Shown here: positions 1-11,576 of the stretch, piece after piece
How positions within the stretch are numbered: the first letter of the stretch is position 1
Layout: every line of letters starts with the position of its first letter
Assembly (NCBI GenBank): GCA_022113835.1
Contig: JAILWY010000015.1
Coordinates: 4,288,001 to 4,352,000, forward strand
Length of the DNA: 64,000 nt
Direction of reading: 5' to 3'
From: Atopsyche davidsoni
Taxonomy: Eukaryota > Arthropoda > Insecta > Trichoptera > Hydrobiosidae
Position numbers and translations under genes: made by a program
Notes under the pieces: generated by a model
What the model saw: the letters and a program-made list of their open reading frames with translations, nothing else
Told to the model about the DNA's origin: nothing
Databases searched by the model: none

Positions 1-3000
1 GGCTGTAAATATAAAATAAAACCTGATCGCTATATTTCTTTGTTATAAGATTATTGAAAGATTTCTATGGTTGAATCGTTTTTTCGCAACTTTGTATCGA
101 AACCAATGAAATATTTTATAAGTTAGATTGGGAATCCGTTATCCACGTATATTCCCGATGCGTAATTGAAAAGGTATTAAATTGAAAAGAACGAGAAGGT
201 GATTTATCGAAGTCCACAGCGGCAGCCATTCATTTAGGAACGTTGGGAAAGAAATCTTTTATAAGATTCGCGCACGACATAGTAATTCCATCGATATATT
301 TGACATTTCAATCGTGGCTTCTTTTTATTTACTCTGGAGATAAAATATAAAATAAAAACAATAATATTATTAATTCATTGACTTCTGTTTTATCTGGCCA
401 TGATTGGTTAAAATATTTTTTCTTCTCGTATTGCATGGTTTTTTTTTTACAGGTGGAAGTAAAAAAGGTCATGACACCTCCTTCACTTTTAGCTTAGTCT
501 GGCTTTTTATTTGAAGCATCAGTGAGAATATTTCTACCCCTCATTATACATATTATATATGTATTTATTTTGTACGAGCTTACCAGGTTTATCCATTATT
601 CGTCGATATCTCACGTAATGCCTTTAAGCCTCGATGTATTTTATGTCCTTCTGTATAAAGTGTTTTTCTAATATTACATTGCTGTTAACTGTATTTTGTT
701 GTATTTGGTCTACTTTAAGACGGCGTGATGGGTTTAATAAACCCTGTTATCAATAGTGATAACTTGGCGACACGTGTCAATTGATGTCGTTTTTCAAATG
801 ATCCATAAGCGGTGTTTCTAACCCAATAGCAAAAATTACCCAAAATAAACCGAAAAAGAGGATATTTTTTAAACTAAGTATCGTAAAGACATTTACCACT
901 TAAATAGCAATTATTAAATAATACAATGTTTCAGTTATAGCGGTTCAGTTTCACTTTTGCTTATCTTAAAAAAAACTTAGAAATGGCCTGAAAGCCCTGA
1001 AATATATTTACAGTATTTTGAAAGCACAAATTATATTTTTTTAACAAAATTTGAAAAAAAAAGTTTCTTTACATCGCTGTGATACTAGATAATGCAGAAA
1101 AAAATTGGAAAACCAATTTTGGTTTTAGTTTAAAATGTATTAAAAACGATATTTCGCATTACACTTTTGGTGTAAAACCAACCTCTGTTTAAATCTGAAA
1201 CACCGTGTCTGAAAGTACATCTTGATTAATGTAGTTTAATACTCCATTTTTTTATCATTGTTTATAGCTGCACACGAAAGATCTTGTCTTTTAGATTCTT
1301 CCTTGAATGATAGCGATGAATCGGTCTCTTGGGTACGCGTGCCGTGTTTGACTCCCCGTCGTGTTAGTCAACTCATACTTTACCGTGACAGGCGAGCGTG
1401 AAACCACTCACGTAAAATAAAGACTGCCTTCTATCCGTAGTTATTTTATTTAAGGTTTAGGAACCTACCTAATAATCCTACTAAAAATATTTTATCAGAC
1501 AAACGTGGTTAAAATAACCTAACACTTTATTACCGCTGTTAAGTGTTCTCATTATTTGTGCATTCCGTGCAAGACTCTCTCATTTGTCTCGTGATCTATA
1601 GTATATATTAATTGGCCGTAAAGATATAAATACAATATTTACTATATCTTTTATCTCTATTTTATTTTATTTTATTATATATACAGCAAATCGCCTTTCT
1701 TATCGAATACTCTCGAGTTATTTTCATATATAGAGTTGTCAGTGGGGTCGAGGGTTTCAGGGTTTGTTTTCAACCCGTAAGTTCTTGCGTAGGCACTAAA
1801 AGGCGTCGTGCGTGTTGATTGAGCTCAAAAGGCTTTGATTACCGCAGAAGGCTATATTTTCGTAGGCAAGTGTAGGCAAACTGTTCTACCGCACAATAAA
1901 ATATAACTCTTGAATAATTCACGTTGAAAAGCGCCTACAAGGTTTTTTTTTGCACTGAGCGATTAGTCTTTTATTATATTCAGTGACTTTCATAAAAAAC
2001 ATGAACGCAAAGATTTCTGAATGTACTAAAAAATAGACGAAATTTTATCACATCTCTGATCAAGTTATATTATAAAATAAATGCGAATTTAGATATTTTA
2101 ATTTTGAGAAATGACGCTTTGCGAAACTCGATAACTTGTCATCATACCTTCATGTCGATCAACCTTCGAAACTGGGCGTGAGCCTTTTAAGTAACTAGCT
2201 TGCTCTCTGCTGATGATTTTAGTATAGAAACACGTAAAAGCGTTGTTTTTTTTTTCTTTCTCTCGATAGTTCGTTCACGTAATGGGCATTACTGTAAAGA
2301 TGTTGAAGAATTCCGATTCGGCGTAATACGAATTTGTTTTCCAAAGCTCTCTAATACGACGCGGCCCAAGTAATCTGATAGGCGGTCGCCTAAAACGTCC
2401 CCGCAGGGCTTCACACAAGTATTTCTCTGATCTTCTTTGTATAAGTCAACAAACGTCGTCGTTTCAACCGCCGGTCTATTAATTATCAAACCATTCTCAC
2501 AGGTAAACAAGAAACATGAGGTAATTTCACATCCAGCAGTGGCGTGAAACTAAAACTTGTTTAAATCGAGCTGATTTAGTTGCTTGAGTGTTACTCTACT
2601 TGGAGTATACATTACTCTGACATTTACTTAACATACTATTTTTAATTGTCATTTTTATATCGACAAATATGAAACGCCTCATACATGCCTATAGGATTAC
2701 GAAAAGTGTACATTATAAGCTTAATAAATACTCAAAAAAAATTGTATGCGTTCAGCTTTTTTATGTATTATTTTTCATGTAGGTATAGAGAGAATGTCCG
2801 ACCTTTAAAACCAACCTGAAAGTCTGCTCGCCGACTAATTAAGCATTAGTTTCTGTAAGTAATTAACTATTTATTTTAAGTTTAAAATAAATCGGTAGTT
2901 AAAAACGCTGCGTTGTTTGGCTGCTAGCACTCTTGTTTGTTCACTTCGGGGTCTTTAGAGCTGAAACTTACATGAAATATCGACAGTAGATAGATCATCA

Positions 3001-4863
3001 TTACACACGAGCATGATTTCTGAAATATTCAACATAGATTTATTGACCGTGACACTCAACAACTACACGTACGTTCAGTTTTTTTTGGCGGTGCAGAGAT
3101 GCGGTGAAAATTTTCAACACTTAAAAGTAATTTGAGAGTCGGTTCGGCAACTAAGAACGCATAAATTTCTATAACTAATTAACTTTTTAAGTTTAAATTA
3201 AATAGGCAATTTAAGCAGCTTCGTAGTAAGCATAATTATTTGTCGACCATTCGAAATTGGGCTGTAGCAATATATATTTTTTTCATTAGAATTATAAATT
3301 AACTGAAAATTTTATGAAAGGAAAACATTTCTAGTATTCGATTTATGTAACAAGCAGTGTCGTGTAGTCTATACAATCAATTAAGTATTACTTGCATTAA
3401 CATATATTTAATATAAACTCAAATATTTCATACATGATATCACTCCTGTAAACTCATACTGAAAACTAACAAATTTCATGAATTTTACTAAATTCGACAC
3501 CAAAATAATTCAGACTGGGTGGCTTATAAATATAAATTTAACTACTAACAGAGTAATGCTAAGTCGTTTGCTATTCTAGGTCTACGTAAAACATGGTTTA
3601 TTATATTAATCATTTCCACATCAATAAGCTAACTGCCTTGATTATAAACCATCGGGTTTGGGTAAGGAACTAGGGAGAATCAATATTTTTTTCCATATCG
3701 GTATACAATTGTTCCTGAAATACCTTTCATTATGCAGGTTTTCAGTTTTTTTTTTAGTATATAATAAATACTAGAATTCTCAACTAACTAGAATGTTTGG
3801 ATTGCTTGCTCTTCTGTCTTTTTAGTCGCGGCCTCTTCTTCTTACTGGTTAGTATGATTATAGACTTGTAATCACCAAAATTAGTTACGAACAACCATTG
3901 CAGTGAATTTATCATCTCACCCCTTGGAAGGATGCGTAAAATATAAATATAACAACCTCCATGTGTGTCGATTGAAACTCCACTCTGCAATCACTAATCA
4001 ACTTTATTAGTGGATGCCAAACAGGCTCGGGTTTTACGCTGTTTGTTTGGAAAGCTGTTAAAATTGGGTCACGAAGCGAAAGTTGTGTCAGTACTAACGA
4101 TACCATATCCAACGATAAAATTTGATGATTTAATTACTATATGATTAAGGGTGTTTGATCAGGTGTGGAGTTAAAAAATCTGATGTGTATATTCGAAACG
4201 CGGGGTTGAAACAATATTTTACCGTGCTAGATTTCCTTTTCTGCTGGAAACAATTTATAAGTTTAACATTGAAAAGAGCCTCACTTATTTTAAGCTACAA
4301 CCAAATGGTTGGGAAGTAGGCATGCTAGCCATTGGACCACTAGCCGATTGAGGTGAATATGACTTAGACGTCGTAGTAGGCCTGGAATAGCAAACGACTT
4401 ACCATTGCAAAGTAAGTCGTTAAATTTATATTTATAAGGCAACTAGTCTATAAATTTATATGTAAAGTCGAGTCACGTAACCTGCCTTTTAGTTTCGTAA
4501 GAGGTTCTACTTTAAAATTACATACCAAAATAGATCAAATTCATCAGTATTTTCACCACATGTAAAGCCTTAGAAAATATAATAGTTTTTTAAATTTTCA
4601 AAGCAAAATATAATAATAAAACGAAGTACCATATCGATAACGGAAGTTTACATGTTGAATATCCACCTCGGGGTGCAGTGAATATTAACTTTTCACCTTC
4701 CACGGCGTAGAGGGGAAAATGTAGAATTAGTACAAGTATTAAATAATAATTATTTTTTCAATTTCAAAAACGAATCAAATATATATTTTTGTAATGAATT
4801 TAAACCTTGACGAAGTAGACGGAGAGTGCCTTGTTCTGATAGTTGTGGTTTTCTTTGTTTCAG
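1..4863. other. Upstream intron / 5' flank, no gene recognised
   Basis: AT-rich non-coding sequence before the first recognised acceptor. Apart from the inverted-repeat element at 3511-4450, I see no coding exon, RNA gene or clear promoter. Because exon 1 begins at a splice acceptor, at least the 3' part is intronic. Confidence 0.6.
3511..4450. mobile_element. Putative DNA element with ~75-bp terminal inverted repeats
   Basis: The left end (about 3511-3590: CAGACTG..., CTTATAAATATAAATTTAA, then TAAGTCGTTTGCTATTC, TAGG) is found again in reverse complement at about 4368-4450, same order. The ~780-bp interior has no long ORF. This fits a non-autonomous TIR element; the family is not identified. 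The interior includes a weak tRNA-like A-box segment near 4325-4350. Confidence 0.5.
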
Positions 4864-4902
4864 AGGGTAGGATTAGGGGCGCGGGCCGGCCTGTGAGGGC
4901 AG

Positions 4903-4966
4903 ATGGTCAACGGAGGGGCGGAAGGCGCAGCCCTGGTGCTGGACGCTGCAGACTCCGATAAAAATG
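4903..4966 (+). CDS. Coding exon 1 (start codon) of a CRACD/KIAA1211-like gene
   Basis: First coding exon. A pyrimidine-rich acceptor ending TTTGTTTCAG at 4854-4863 begins the exon at 4864, so 4864-4902 is 5' UTR and at least one upstream non-coding exon must exist. An in-frame TGA lies six bases before the ATG at 4903, so translation cannot start upstream in this exon. The exon encodes 21 residues (MVNGGAEGAALVL..., ending DSDKN) plus one base, then the donor G|GTAAGA at 4967. The leftover G joins AT at the start of the next exon to give Asp22. The leader is acidic and Ala/Gly-rich, with no signal peptide or membrane segment. The phase match with exon 2 and the clean splice sites support it; function is unknown from this exon alone. 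Confidence 0.8.
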
Positions 4967-5144
4967 GTAAGAACCATCGTGTTTTGAACTGAAACCATCT
5001 TCAAGGGTCAATAAGGGAGGATAGCCCCGGTACTGGGACTGAAACGTCGGGACCTTAAGCAAGGAAAAACAATGCTTGTGCGAAACTTTTATAAAAAGAT
5101 ACAAGATAATTTATCACTGCTCCGCCTGACAGTTTTGATTTGAC

Positions 5145-5225
5145 CAGGGTTCCCCAAAGCTAGGGTCGCGACCCGCACCCGGCCCTTGGATTTTTCGGGT
5201 CGCAAAAGTCAGATGATAATAATAA
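5145..5225 (+). mobile_element. hAT-type terminal sequence
   Basis: Begins CAGGGTTCCCCAAAG followed by GGGTCGCGACCCGC, the kind of end seen in hAT elements of many animals. I did not find the matching other end. Confidence 0.35.
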
Positions 5226-5464
5226 ATTATTCATACAGCGAGACAAGGGTTTGATTTCTCATTCACGCATGCAAAGGGACACGCACTGGAGTCGTATGGA
5301 AAGATACAGGACCGCATCCTTGTCACTTCAAATACTCCCTTACATTTTTGTTTAAATCGAAAATTATTACCTCAAAACAGTGGGGTTGTCTCGTTTTGAA
5401 AATATTTTGTGTTTCTAAAAACATTAAATATAATTTTGAACGTAAGATATTTTAATGTCGAATT

Positions 5465-5615
5465 TATTGGTGATCATCTCACTGAACATATTTCCATCTT
5501 GGGGCAGTCTTATAAGCACGGCTGCACTTCCGACTTCCAGTTTCTGTTCCAAATTCCGCATCCTTTTCTTTTTCCAATGCCTCTGGAAGAACAAGTTCCA
5601 ATCGAACAAGTTTTA
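5465..5615 (-). mobile_element. RTE-like LINE 3' fragment
   Basis: Contains the tail segment (minus strand) with TGATCATCTCACTGAACATA and the preceding TTTCCAATGCCTCT block found in the other LINE 3' copies. 5' truncated. Confidence 0.6.
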
Positions 5616-5659
5616 ATTGTAGTATCGTAATAGACGTTTTGTTATCGTTTGTATAGAAT

Positions 5660-6238
5660 AGAGTTTATATAGTTCTTCTTCCTCAAATTCCTCTCCTCAG
5701 AGGAGGTTGGCGAGCATTTCACTAAGATACGCATGCTTTTCTGAGGGGAAAATAGTGTAGTGGGTCCTCGGATCCTTCTGCACCGCAGTTTTATATTGAA
5801 AAGAAAAGTCTGCCTATTGCAGCAAGCTACAGAAATAATAGCAGGAGCACATAAGCTCCACAGAGACAGCAACACCAAAACGATCCAAGAGGTCATCATC
5901 GACCTCGCACACTCCTTCCAAATCTATATCCACTTCTAAACCCCTCAATCAACACACTCTTCGATTACAACCTCGAGGACTGCCTCTACAAAAAAAGGCC
6001 AAAAGACACCCACACAACCCCACGGTGGCACAAGTCACCCAGTGATTTTGAAGGCGTTCAAAGAAAACATCTTCCTGTTCCGCCGATAAAGCTAAAATAC
6101 AATATAAATAGAAGCCCCCCCACGTACTTCCAGAGCACATCCCTCCACAATCATTCCAAGTCCACTACTCAATTACCGATCCTTTTTCACAAGGTCAAGG
6201 TACAGAATGAAGAGAGCGTGAAGGCTATCTATCTATAT
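5660..6238 (-). mobile_element. SINE-like retroposon split by another retroelement fragment
   Basis: Minus-strand copy of the ~390-bp SINE family: tail CTCAGAGGAGGTTGGCGA at about 5697, body TATATTGAAAAGAAAAGTCTG, head CACATCCCTCCACAATCATT at about 6137. The body is interrupted at about 5849-6110 by unrelated sequence. Read on the + strand that insert gives LHRDSNTKTIQEVIIDLAHS, similar in style to the C-terminal tail of jockey-type LINE ORF2 proteins. The copy ends about 35 bp before coding exon 2. Confidence 0.75.
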
Positions 6239-6271
6239 ACTATTTTCTGAAGATTTAATGTTGTGATGCAG

Positions 6272-6419
6272 ATACCAAGAAGCGACGCTTCCTCCGCGGG
6301 CTGCGGCGGATGTTCAGGCGTCGCGGCGCCCGCGAAGAGCACGAGCCCCGGGAGCCTGCACGCGCCGCGCCTGGCCCGCGGCCCTCCGCGCTGTCGGCCG
6401 GAGACTCCCCCCGCAGGAA
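6272..6419 (+). CDS. Coding exon 2: Lys/Arg-rich segment of the CRACD/KIAA1211-like protein
   Basis: Acceptor GATGCAG at 6265-6271 and donor AA|GTGAGT at 6420 bound a 148-base exon (2 + 48 codons + 2) encoding residues 22-71. It opens with a dense basic run (DTKKRRFLRGLRRMFRRRG, residues 22-40), likely an amphipathic basic helix that could bind a membrane, nucleic acid or actin, followed by a Pro/Ala/Arg-rich disordered stretch ending GDSPRRK. GC content is very high, and Arg is mostly CGC/CGG against an AT-rich surrounding. The acceptor has a weak pyrimidine tract, and a SINE ends only about 35 bases upstream. Similar basic runs followed by a SHDS(V/I)F motif are known in CRACD/KIAA1211 relatives; that link is an inference. 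Confidence 0.87.
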
Positions 6420-6515
6420 GTGAGTATCTTCTTCCACCAATCATCATCATCTGCATCAAATACTTTATCATTATTTCGATCGAGTTATTTTTAATTTGCC
6501 CTCGCCGTGTTCCAG
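6420..6515 (+). other. Intron 2, 96 bp
   Basis: Short AT-rich intron between GC-rich exons, GTGAGT donor and CCGTGTTCCAG acceptor. Phase 2 at both sides. Confidence 0.85.
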
Positions 6516-6708
6516 GGGCAGCTCCACGCACGCACACCAGTCCGGGCTGAGCGTGTCGCACGACTCCGTGTTCACGGCTGAGGCTTCCGGCGGCTCGGGG
6601 GGAGAATCAGAGGACGAGCGCGCCAGGTCGGCGTCCAGCGCCAGCGAGAGGCGGAGACACCCGCCCAGAACGCACCACCACCATGGCAGAGGAGTCACCC
6701 CTGTCACT
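6516..6708 (+). CDS. Coding exon 3: SHDSVF-motif segment of the CRACD/KIAA1211-like protein
   Basis: Acceptor GTTCCAG ends at 6515 and donor ACT|GTAAGT begins at 6709. The 193 bases (1 + 64 codons) encode residues 71-135 and end in phase 0. Visible parts are HQSGLSVSHDSVFTAE (residues 78-93), a Gly/Ser/Glu-rich acidic linker, a Ser/Arg run, and four His in a row at 124-127. The LSVSHDSVF core is the most family-like feature: vertebrate CRACD and CRACDL carry a similar SHDS(I/V)F near the N terminus within DUF4592. The protein is probably intrinsically disordered and cytoplasmic. The last bases of the exon and its donor are the start of a tandem duplication reaching 7178, so three near-identical donors lie in a row; only the first is usable without a stop codon. 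Confidence 0.88.
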
Positions 6709-7178
6709 GTAAGTCTACCCTTGCATTACTACCCTACAAAAGATTGTCTCCTGCTCTGTGGACAGCGCAGTGCATATATAGTACACTATCCAATCTAATC
6801 TAATGTAGATATGCCACAGTGGTTGGATTGGATACAGGTTGCGATAGCCAAAAAATATTAGTTAAGAGGGGTCACCCCTGTCACTGTAAGTCTACCCTTA
6901 CATTACTACCCTACAAAAGATTGTCTCCTGCTCTGTGGACAGCGATATCGTACACAGTAGATATGCCACAGTGGTTGGATTGGATACAGGTTGCGATAGC
7001 CAAAAAATATTAGTTAAGAGGGGTCACCCCTGTCACTGTAAGTCTACCCTTGCATTACTACCCTACAAAAGATTGTCTCCTGCTCTATGGACAGCGCAGT
7101 GCATATATCGTACACAGTAGATATGCCACAGTGGTTGAATTGGATACAGGCTGCGATAGCCAAAAATTATTAGTTAAA
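6694..7178 (+). repeat. Three-copy tandem duplication containing the exon-3 splice donor
   Basis: Units start with GTCACCCCTGTCACTGTAAG at 6694, 6871 and 7023 (lengths about 177, 152 and 156) and are nearly identical apart from a ~25-bp indel. The first unit includes the last 15 coding bases of exon 3 and its donor, so the duplication began at the exon-intron border. Donor copies sit at 6709, 6886 and 7038. In the exon-3 frame a stop at 6796-6798 precedes the second donor. Confidence 0.92.
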
Positions 7179-7528
7179 ACCTATCTCGGAATAAATAATT
7201 CATAGATTTTTACCGTTGTTGCATGTTTAAATCGTTTTCCATAGATATACATAACATTGATCAGATAATTAATTTGTATGTGTAAAAGTAGGTTTTTAAT
7301 AATATTTCATTGCAATTTAAAATGTTTTAAATAAACTTTCTACGAAATAATACTCTACGTGACCAATGTTTCATAATATTAACAAATAGATTTTGATGAT
7401 GAAGGGATCACACAACCTAGTAGTGGTTGAACTTTTTGTACATGAAAAATTATACATTTGCTGATTGCACAAACTGTATGAAAGTCATTTTTTCAAATTC
7501 AAACTTTTATAAACGTTTATTTGTATCA

Positions 7529-7530
<2 letters not shown>

Positions 7531-7587
<57 letters not shown>
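7531..7587. repeat. (TA)n microsatellite
   Basis: Uninterrupted TA dinucleotide run of about 55 bases in intron 3. Confidence 0.97.
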
Positions 7588-7588
<1 letters not shown>

Positions 7589-7894
7589 TAGCATGAGGTT
7601 TTTTTAAATTACCATATCTCTATAACTGTACAATCAATGATTGTTCTCACTGACCCGGCAGAAACTGCAGTCAATGCATAGCTAATCCGAGAGCCGGTAA
7701 CACCAGCACGTCTACTTTGTGCCATGTGACATTGTTCACAATATTCATTTATAGTTCACAATAGGTAACAAAAAATAAATAATTACACTACGCTACAACA
7801 CTTTATTCGAGTTGGTTTCCTGAATATATTTTCTTTGTATTATATTTATACGTGACATTTTCACTGTCAAAATTCTGTTGGAAACAAGTGATTG

Positions 7895-8070
7895 TTTTCT
7901 TCAGAGGGGGTTGGCGATATTTTCACTGAAAATTTGTGTGTTCATTGTAGACTCCGGGTCCTTTTACACCGCAATTTTATATCCGAAAGAAAGGTCTGCG
8001 TATTGCTGCTGCCCAATAGTATTATTATCTAAACCTTTCCTGACAGGCATTTAGATCTGATATTCTTTAA
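7895..8070 (-). mobile_element. SINE-like retroposon, partial
   Basis: Minus-strand copy with TTCAGAGGGGGTTGGCGA tail, CACCGCAATTTTATAT and GTATTGCTGCTGCCCAATAG body; it stops at ATCTGATATTCTT, exactly where the unclassified repeat at 8069-8500 begins. Confidence 0.8.
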
Positions 8071-8500
8071 GGGTCTAAGCCCCATACTGCACCAATCAAA
8101 AACATTTAAATGCAAAAAGTTAGAACAGAATAATTTTTTCATTTCTTTTTAATATTATAAATATGTGTTTTTCCGATTGAAGTGTAGGAATTTGGAGATT
8201 CGTAATGTCCCTGTTCTAAGAGTCCTAAACATTTAAAAGTCTTTTTTTCAATTGGAATTAAAAGATTAAATATAAACCCTGTGCGATTTATTATTTTAAA
8301 AATTATCTTGAAAAGTCGTCATTTTATCAAATTTTTCAACATCTTCAAGATTTTATTTTACCCTGAAAATGGACGTTAATTTAATAATAAAAAATATATA
8401 AATATAATTTATAGTTTTCTCAATACTCTATAAAGAAATCAACTTTCGACATAGAAAAATAAAGCGACAATTAAATTAATCAAATGACACGATTTCGCCA
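8069..8500 (-). repeat. Unclassified interspersed repeat, copy A (reverse of 59936-60480)
   Basis: Aligns in reverse complement with 59936-60480: shared blocks include GGCGAAATCGTGTCAT at the outer end, CCATTTTCAGGGTAAAATAA, TTAAATGTTTAGGACTCTTG and GTAGGAATTTGGAGATTCGT, ending at TTAAGGGTCTA. Copy A lacks about 50 bases near that end. No coding capacity seen. Confidence 0.9.
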
Positions 8501-9400
8501 CGTAAAACGGTCCTTTTTTTTTGGCAGACGGGGGATGGACACCAAGCAAGGTTAGGTAGCAAGACCCTTAAGATACATCCGGAACACATCTACTTGTGGT
8601 TGTTTCGACAGTTTCAGACTTCTATATCACGGAATCAACTCTGGCGGACTCGATTCATTCCGTTTTCGGGCCTCTCAGAAAATATTCACTCATAAGAGTG
8701 GATTATCTTGGAAAAATGTACATTTTATTTCTCAATAGCCGTAGTGCCTTCTTAATTCCGAACTAATTGGTCTGTAGGCCGTTTCCGCGTACATTATCAG
8801 CGCATCAGAGTAATGAATGTGGCGGTTCCCTTCATTGTTCTCGGCCGCCCTACATTGCCACAGCGGAGGCAAATCTCCCCGGACAGGTGTCAAGTCACAC
8901 CGGAAGAACTTCAATGAAAGCCCAACCTTATTACCTGCAAACGCCGTCAAGTGCCATCGGCCAATTTAGTGAATCTGCATCTCAATCGTTGCGACGCATG
9001 CAGCATAAAAATAAATTAAAGAGAGTACGTAAACCGGATTCGAAGCGGTTCCATTCACATCATATCCGATAGCAGTCAATAGTGTTCATTATACAATGCC
9101 AGGGGCACGCCGTATCCGTACTGTGACCTCTGCACCTTTACAGTTACCTCACCGCAACTATGGGCTTTATTATTCAACATAGCATTGAGCATCTCAACAT
9201 AAATAAACCTTTTGTTTTGAGACAGCAAAAAAATTGTTAACAACTCCTTTAACCATACACCAAAAAAACACTCCATAATTATATGCTTTATAATTATGTT
9301 TGTACGACTCACAGGAGGACTGATGATATCTCGCGTCTATGAAAACAACATAAAATAAATATAACGCATACCTGTAATTTCGCCAATGATTCGATACAAA

Positions 9401-9470
9401 CTCTCATGGTTCAGTGGATAGCCTACTTGCTTGCCATCAACCATAAGGTTCAAGCATAAAACTTGTAATT
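9401..9470 (+). repeat. tRNA-like (SINE-head-like) sequence
   Basis: CATGGTTCAGTGGATAGCC resembles a pol III A box and AAGGTTCAAGC a B box, spaced as in a tRNA. The arms do not fold as an intact tRNA. Likely a decayed tRNA-derived SINE head. Confidence 0.35.
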
Positions 9471-11194
9471 ATCTGGAATAACCTCATAATAATCACGCTC
9501 CCTGCTAAGAAAGCTATGAGGGTTTTTATGTTTACCAGACAATTTATCCAAACCGTTGAAACCGTCCGACCAAATTAAAACATAAAGGCAAAAAGCCCAT
9601 TAAGACCCACCTCAACTCTATCACGCCTATATTTGTAAATAATGTGGTTGAACTTTGCTGGTGAAAAACTATATCCATTTCATACATGAGGTACCTTAAA
9701 TTTAAGAGATGGTTGTTATTTGTTTTTTTTTTAAATTTCATACCAGTTGTACTCATAATTTTATGAATCTTAGTCCTGGTGTAGGTGGTGGGGCTTACAT
9801 GATGTGGCTTAGATGGAAGCGTACATGGATAATTTTCGTTTTTGAGTTTGTTTAGGGAGAAAATGTAAAAAAATCTATTCTCAAGAAATATTTAAAAAAT
9901 CCTAATTCGTTGAGCGGCGAATAAAAAGTCGATTAAATTTTGACCTATTTATTTTTTTGTACTTTTACTAATGTAATATTATTTAATAACAACTATGAAA
10001 GCACGCAGTTTTATCAATGCATATCAAAATATTATTTTATTTCAGTTTTGGTGTACACTGGCGACATCTAACAACCGACTTGTATACTAATTTCATATGT
10101 GCAAAAAATACGCTTGTGTCTTATATGCTTAATAAAATATTTATTATTTATTAATTAAATTGATAATAATTATATATATATTGTATATAAAATAAATTGA
10201 ATCTCAAATATATAGTGATATCATAACCTATCATATTTGAAATAAAGATTTATTGAAAATCTGAATACTCAATGAATCCATATGAATATGAATATGTTTA
10301 TTTTAACTCAGAATAATTATTTTAGAACCCAAAATTAACGATGCTTTAATAATATTACAAACGTTGGAATACTGTTAAAATATCTTGCCAATTCAAAAAC
10401 GGAGGAAACTGGCAGGTATTGACACAGGGGAGACTGGCAGACTGTCAACATTGAACTGAAATTAGTTTTAGAGTTTCGTTCGTTTAATTTAGTTCTTTTT
10501 CATGAACGTATAATAATAATAAAAAATTACACCACCTTACCCTCTTTTTAGACGCTACATGGAATTAAATTAATTTTTCCAAATTCACTAAGCTTCCCAT
10601 GTTGAAACATTATTATTTCAGCGTCCCCCGCGGGAAATCTATTCTCAACAGCTTAGTATATATTAATCATAAAAATAAATAAGAAGCAGTTAATTTATTT
10701 CTGATTGGTCGATGTGGCGGTTTTTACGGGGTATTGGTATGATGCTTTATTTATTGATTAAAGTCGTTGCCCATCGATCTTTGATAATATTTATAACGAG
10801 GTCCTCAACATGTTAAATTGCATCACGCAACTGCAGTTGACCCTGTCGGATAATAAGTCTCTATTGAAGCGACCTCGCCATAGAATGATGGTCGGTGCAG
10901 TTTAACTATGCACTTAAACAATGATTAACAGCCGTTGTGCCCGACAGCTGATTCATCTGTGCAATGCTCTGCCTATAACTCAGGCATTCCCAAACTGTTG
11001 AGGGATCGTGTCCACTTCACTATATCGAGCTTATAACGCTTGGGGTACCCGGCCACGCGTACCACTGAGTTAGGAACCCTTCTGGAGCAATACGCGTTGA
11101 CAATCATCAGCGAACTTTTTATTTTTAATATGACGTCCATATTGAATACCAGCTACGGAAAAAAAGTCTAAATAAATAAATATAAAATATATAA

Positions 11195-11490
11195 ATCTTC
11201 TTCTTCTGATGTCTCTCCTCGTAGGAGGTTGGTGACCATATATCGTACATATTTCTATCCTAGACCAGCCTCACTTTACTTGTACAAGTTTCCTTGGACA
11301 ATCACCTGGATGATGCTTTATTTACTGTTACGAAAATTGTGGCCAAAATAGTAGATTTTCTGCTTCTTTGCACTTCTTCAGGAGATCTTTTTCTTTCTTT
11401 TGTGACGCGGTCAAGCCATGGTGTTTTAAAGATTCTCCTTTACAGCCACATTTCCGCCACCTCAATTATTCGCATAGTAGCTATCAACTT
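11195..11490 (-). mobile_element. RTE-like LINE 3' end
   Basis: Minus-strand LINE 3' end. Tail CTTCTTCTTCTGATGTCTCTCC is followed by GAGGTTGGTGACCAT, then the RT C-terminal region with GTGACGCGGTCAAGCCATGG and TCTCCTTTACAGCCACATTT. Frames are broken. 5' truncated. Confidence 0.75.
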
Positions 11491-11576
11491 CATGAATATA
11501 TATCAATATTAAATATTTATATTACAGTAAAAACATAATGAAATGACTCGAAAATCTATCGACCATAAATGTATAA

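Larger units (their letters stand above)
4967..6271 (+). other. Intron 1, largely transposon-derived
   Basis: GT at 4967-4968 and AG at 6270-6271. It holds an hAT-type end (5145), a LINE 3' fragment (about 5465-5615) and a SINE split by a second retroelement piece (5660-6238). Only about 35 bases between the SINE and exon 2 look like original intron. Confidence 0.75.

Noticed and set aside
6263..6550. 95-codon plus-strand ORF over exons 2-3 starting at ATGCAGATACC
   Set aside because: Reads exon 2 in another frame and through intron 2. The phase-matched spliced reading is far better.
6229..6561. 110-codon minus-strand ORF
   Set aside because: Antisense shadow of GC-rich coding exons.
7023..7120. 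Alternative exon ends at the second and third duplicated donors
   Set aside because: An in-frame stop at 6796-6798 precedes both, so they cannot extend the protein.
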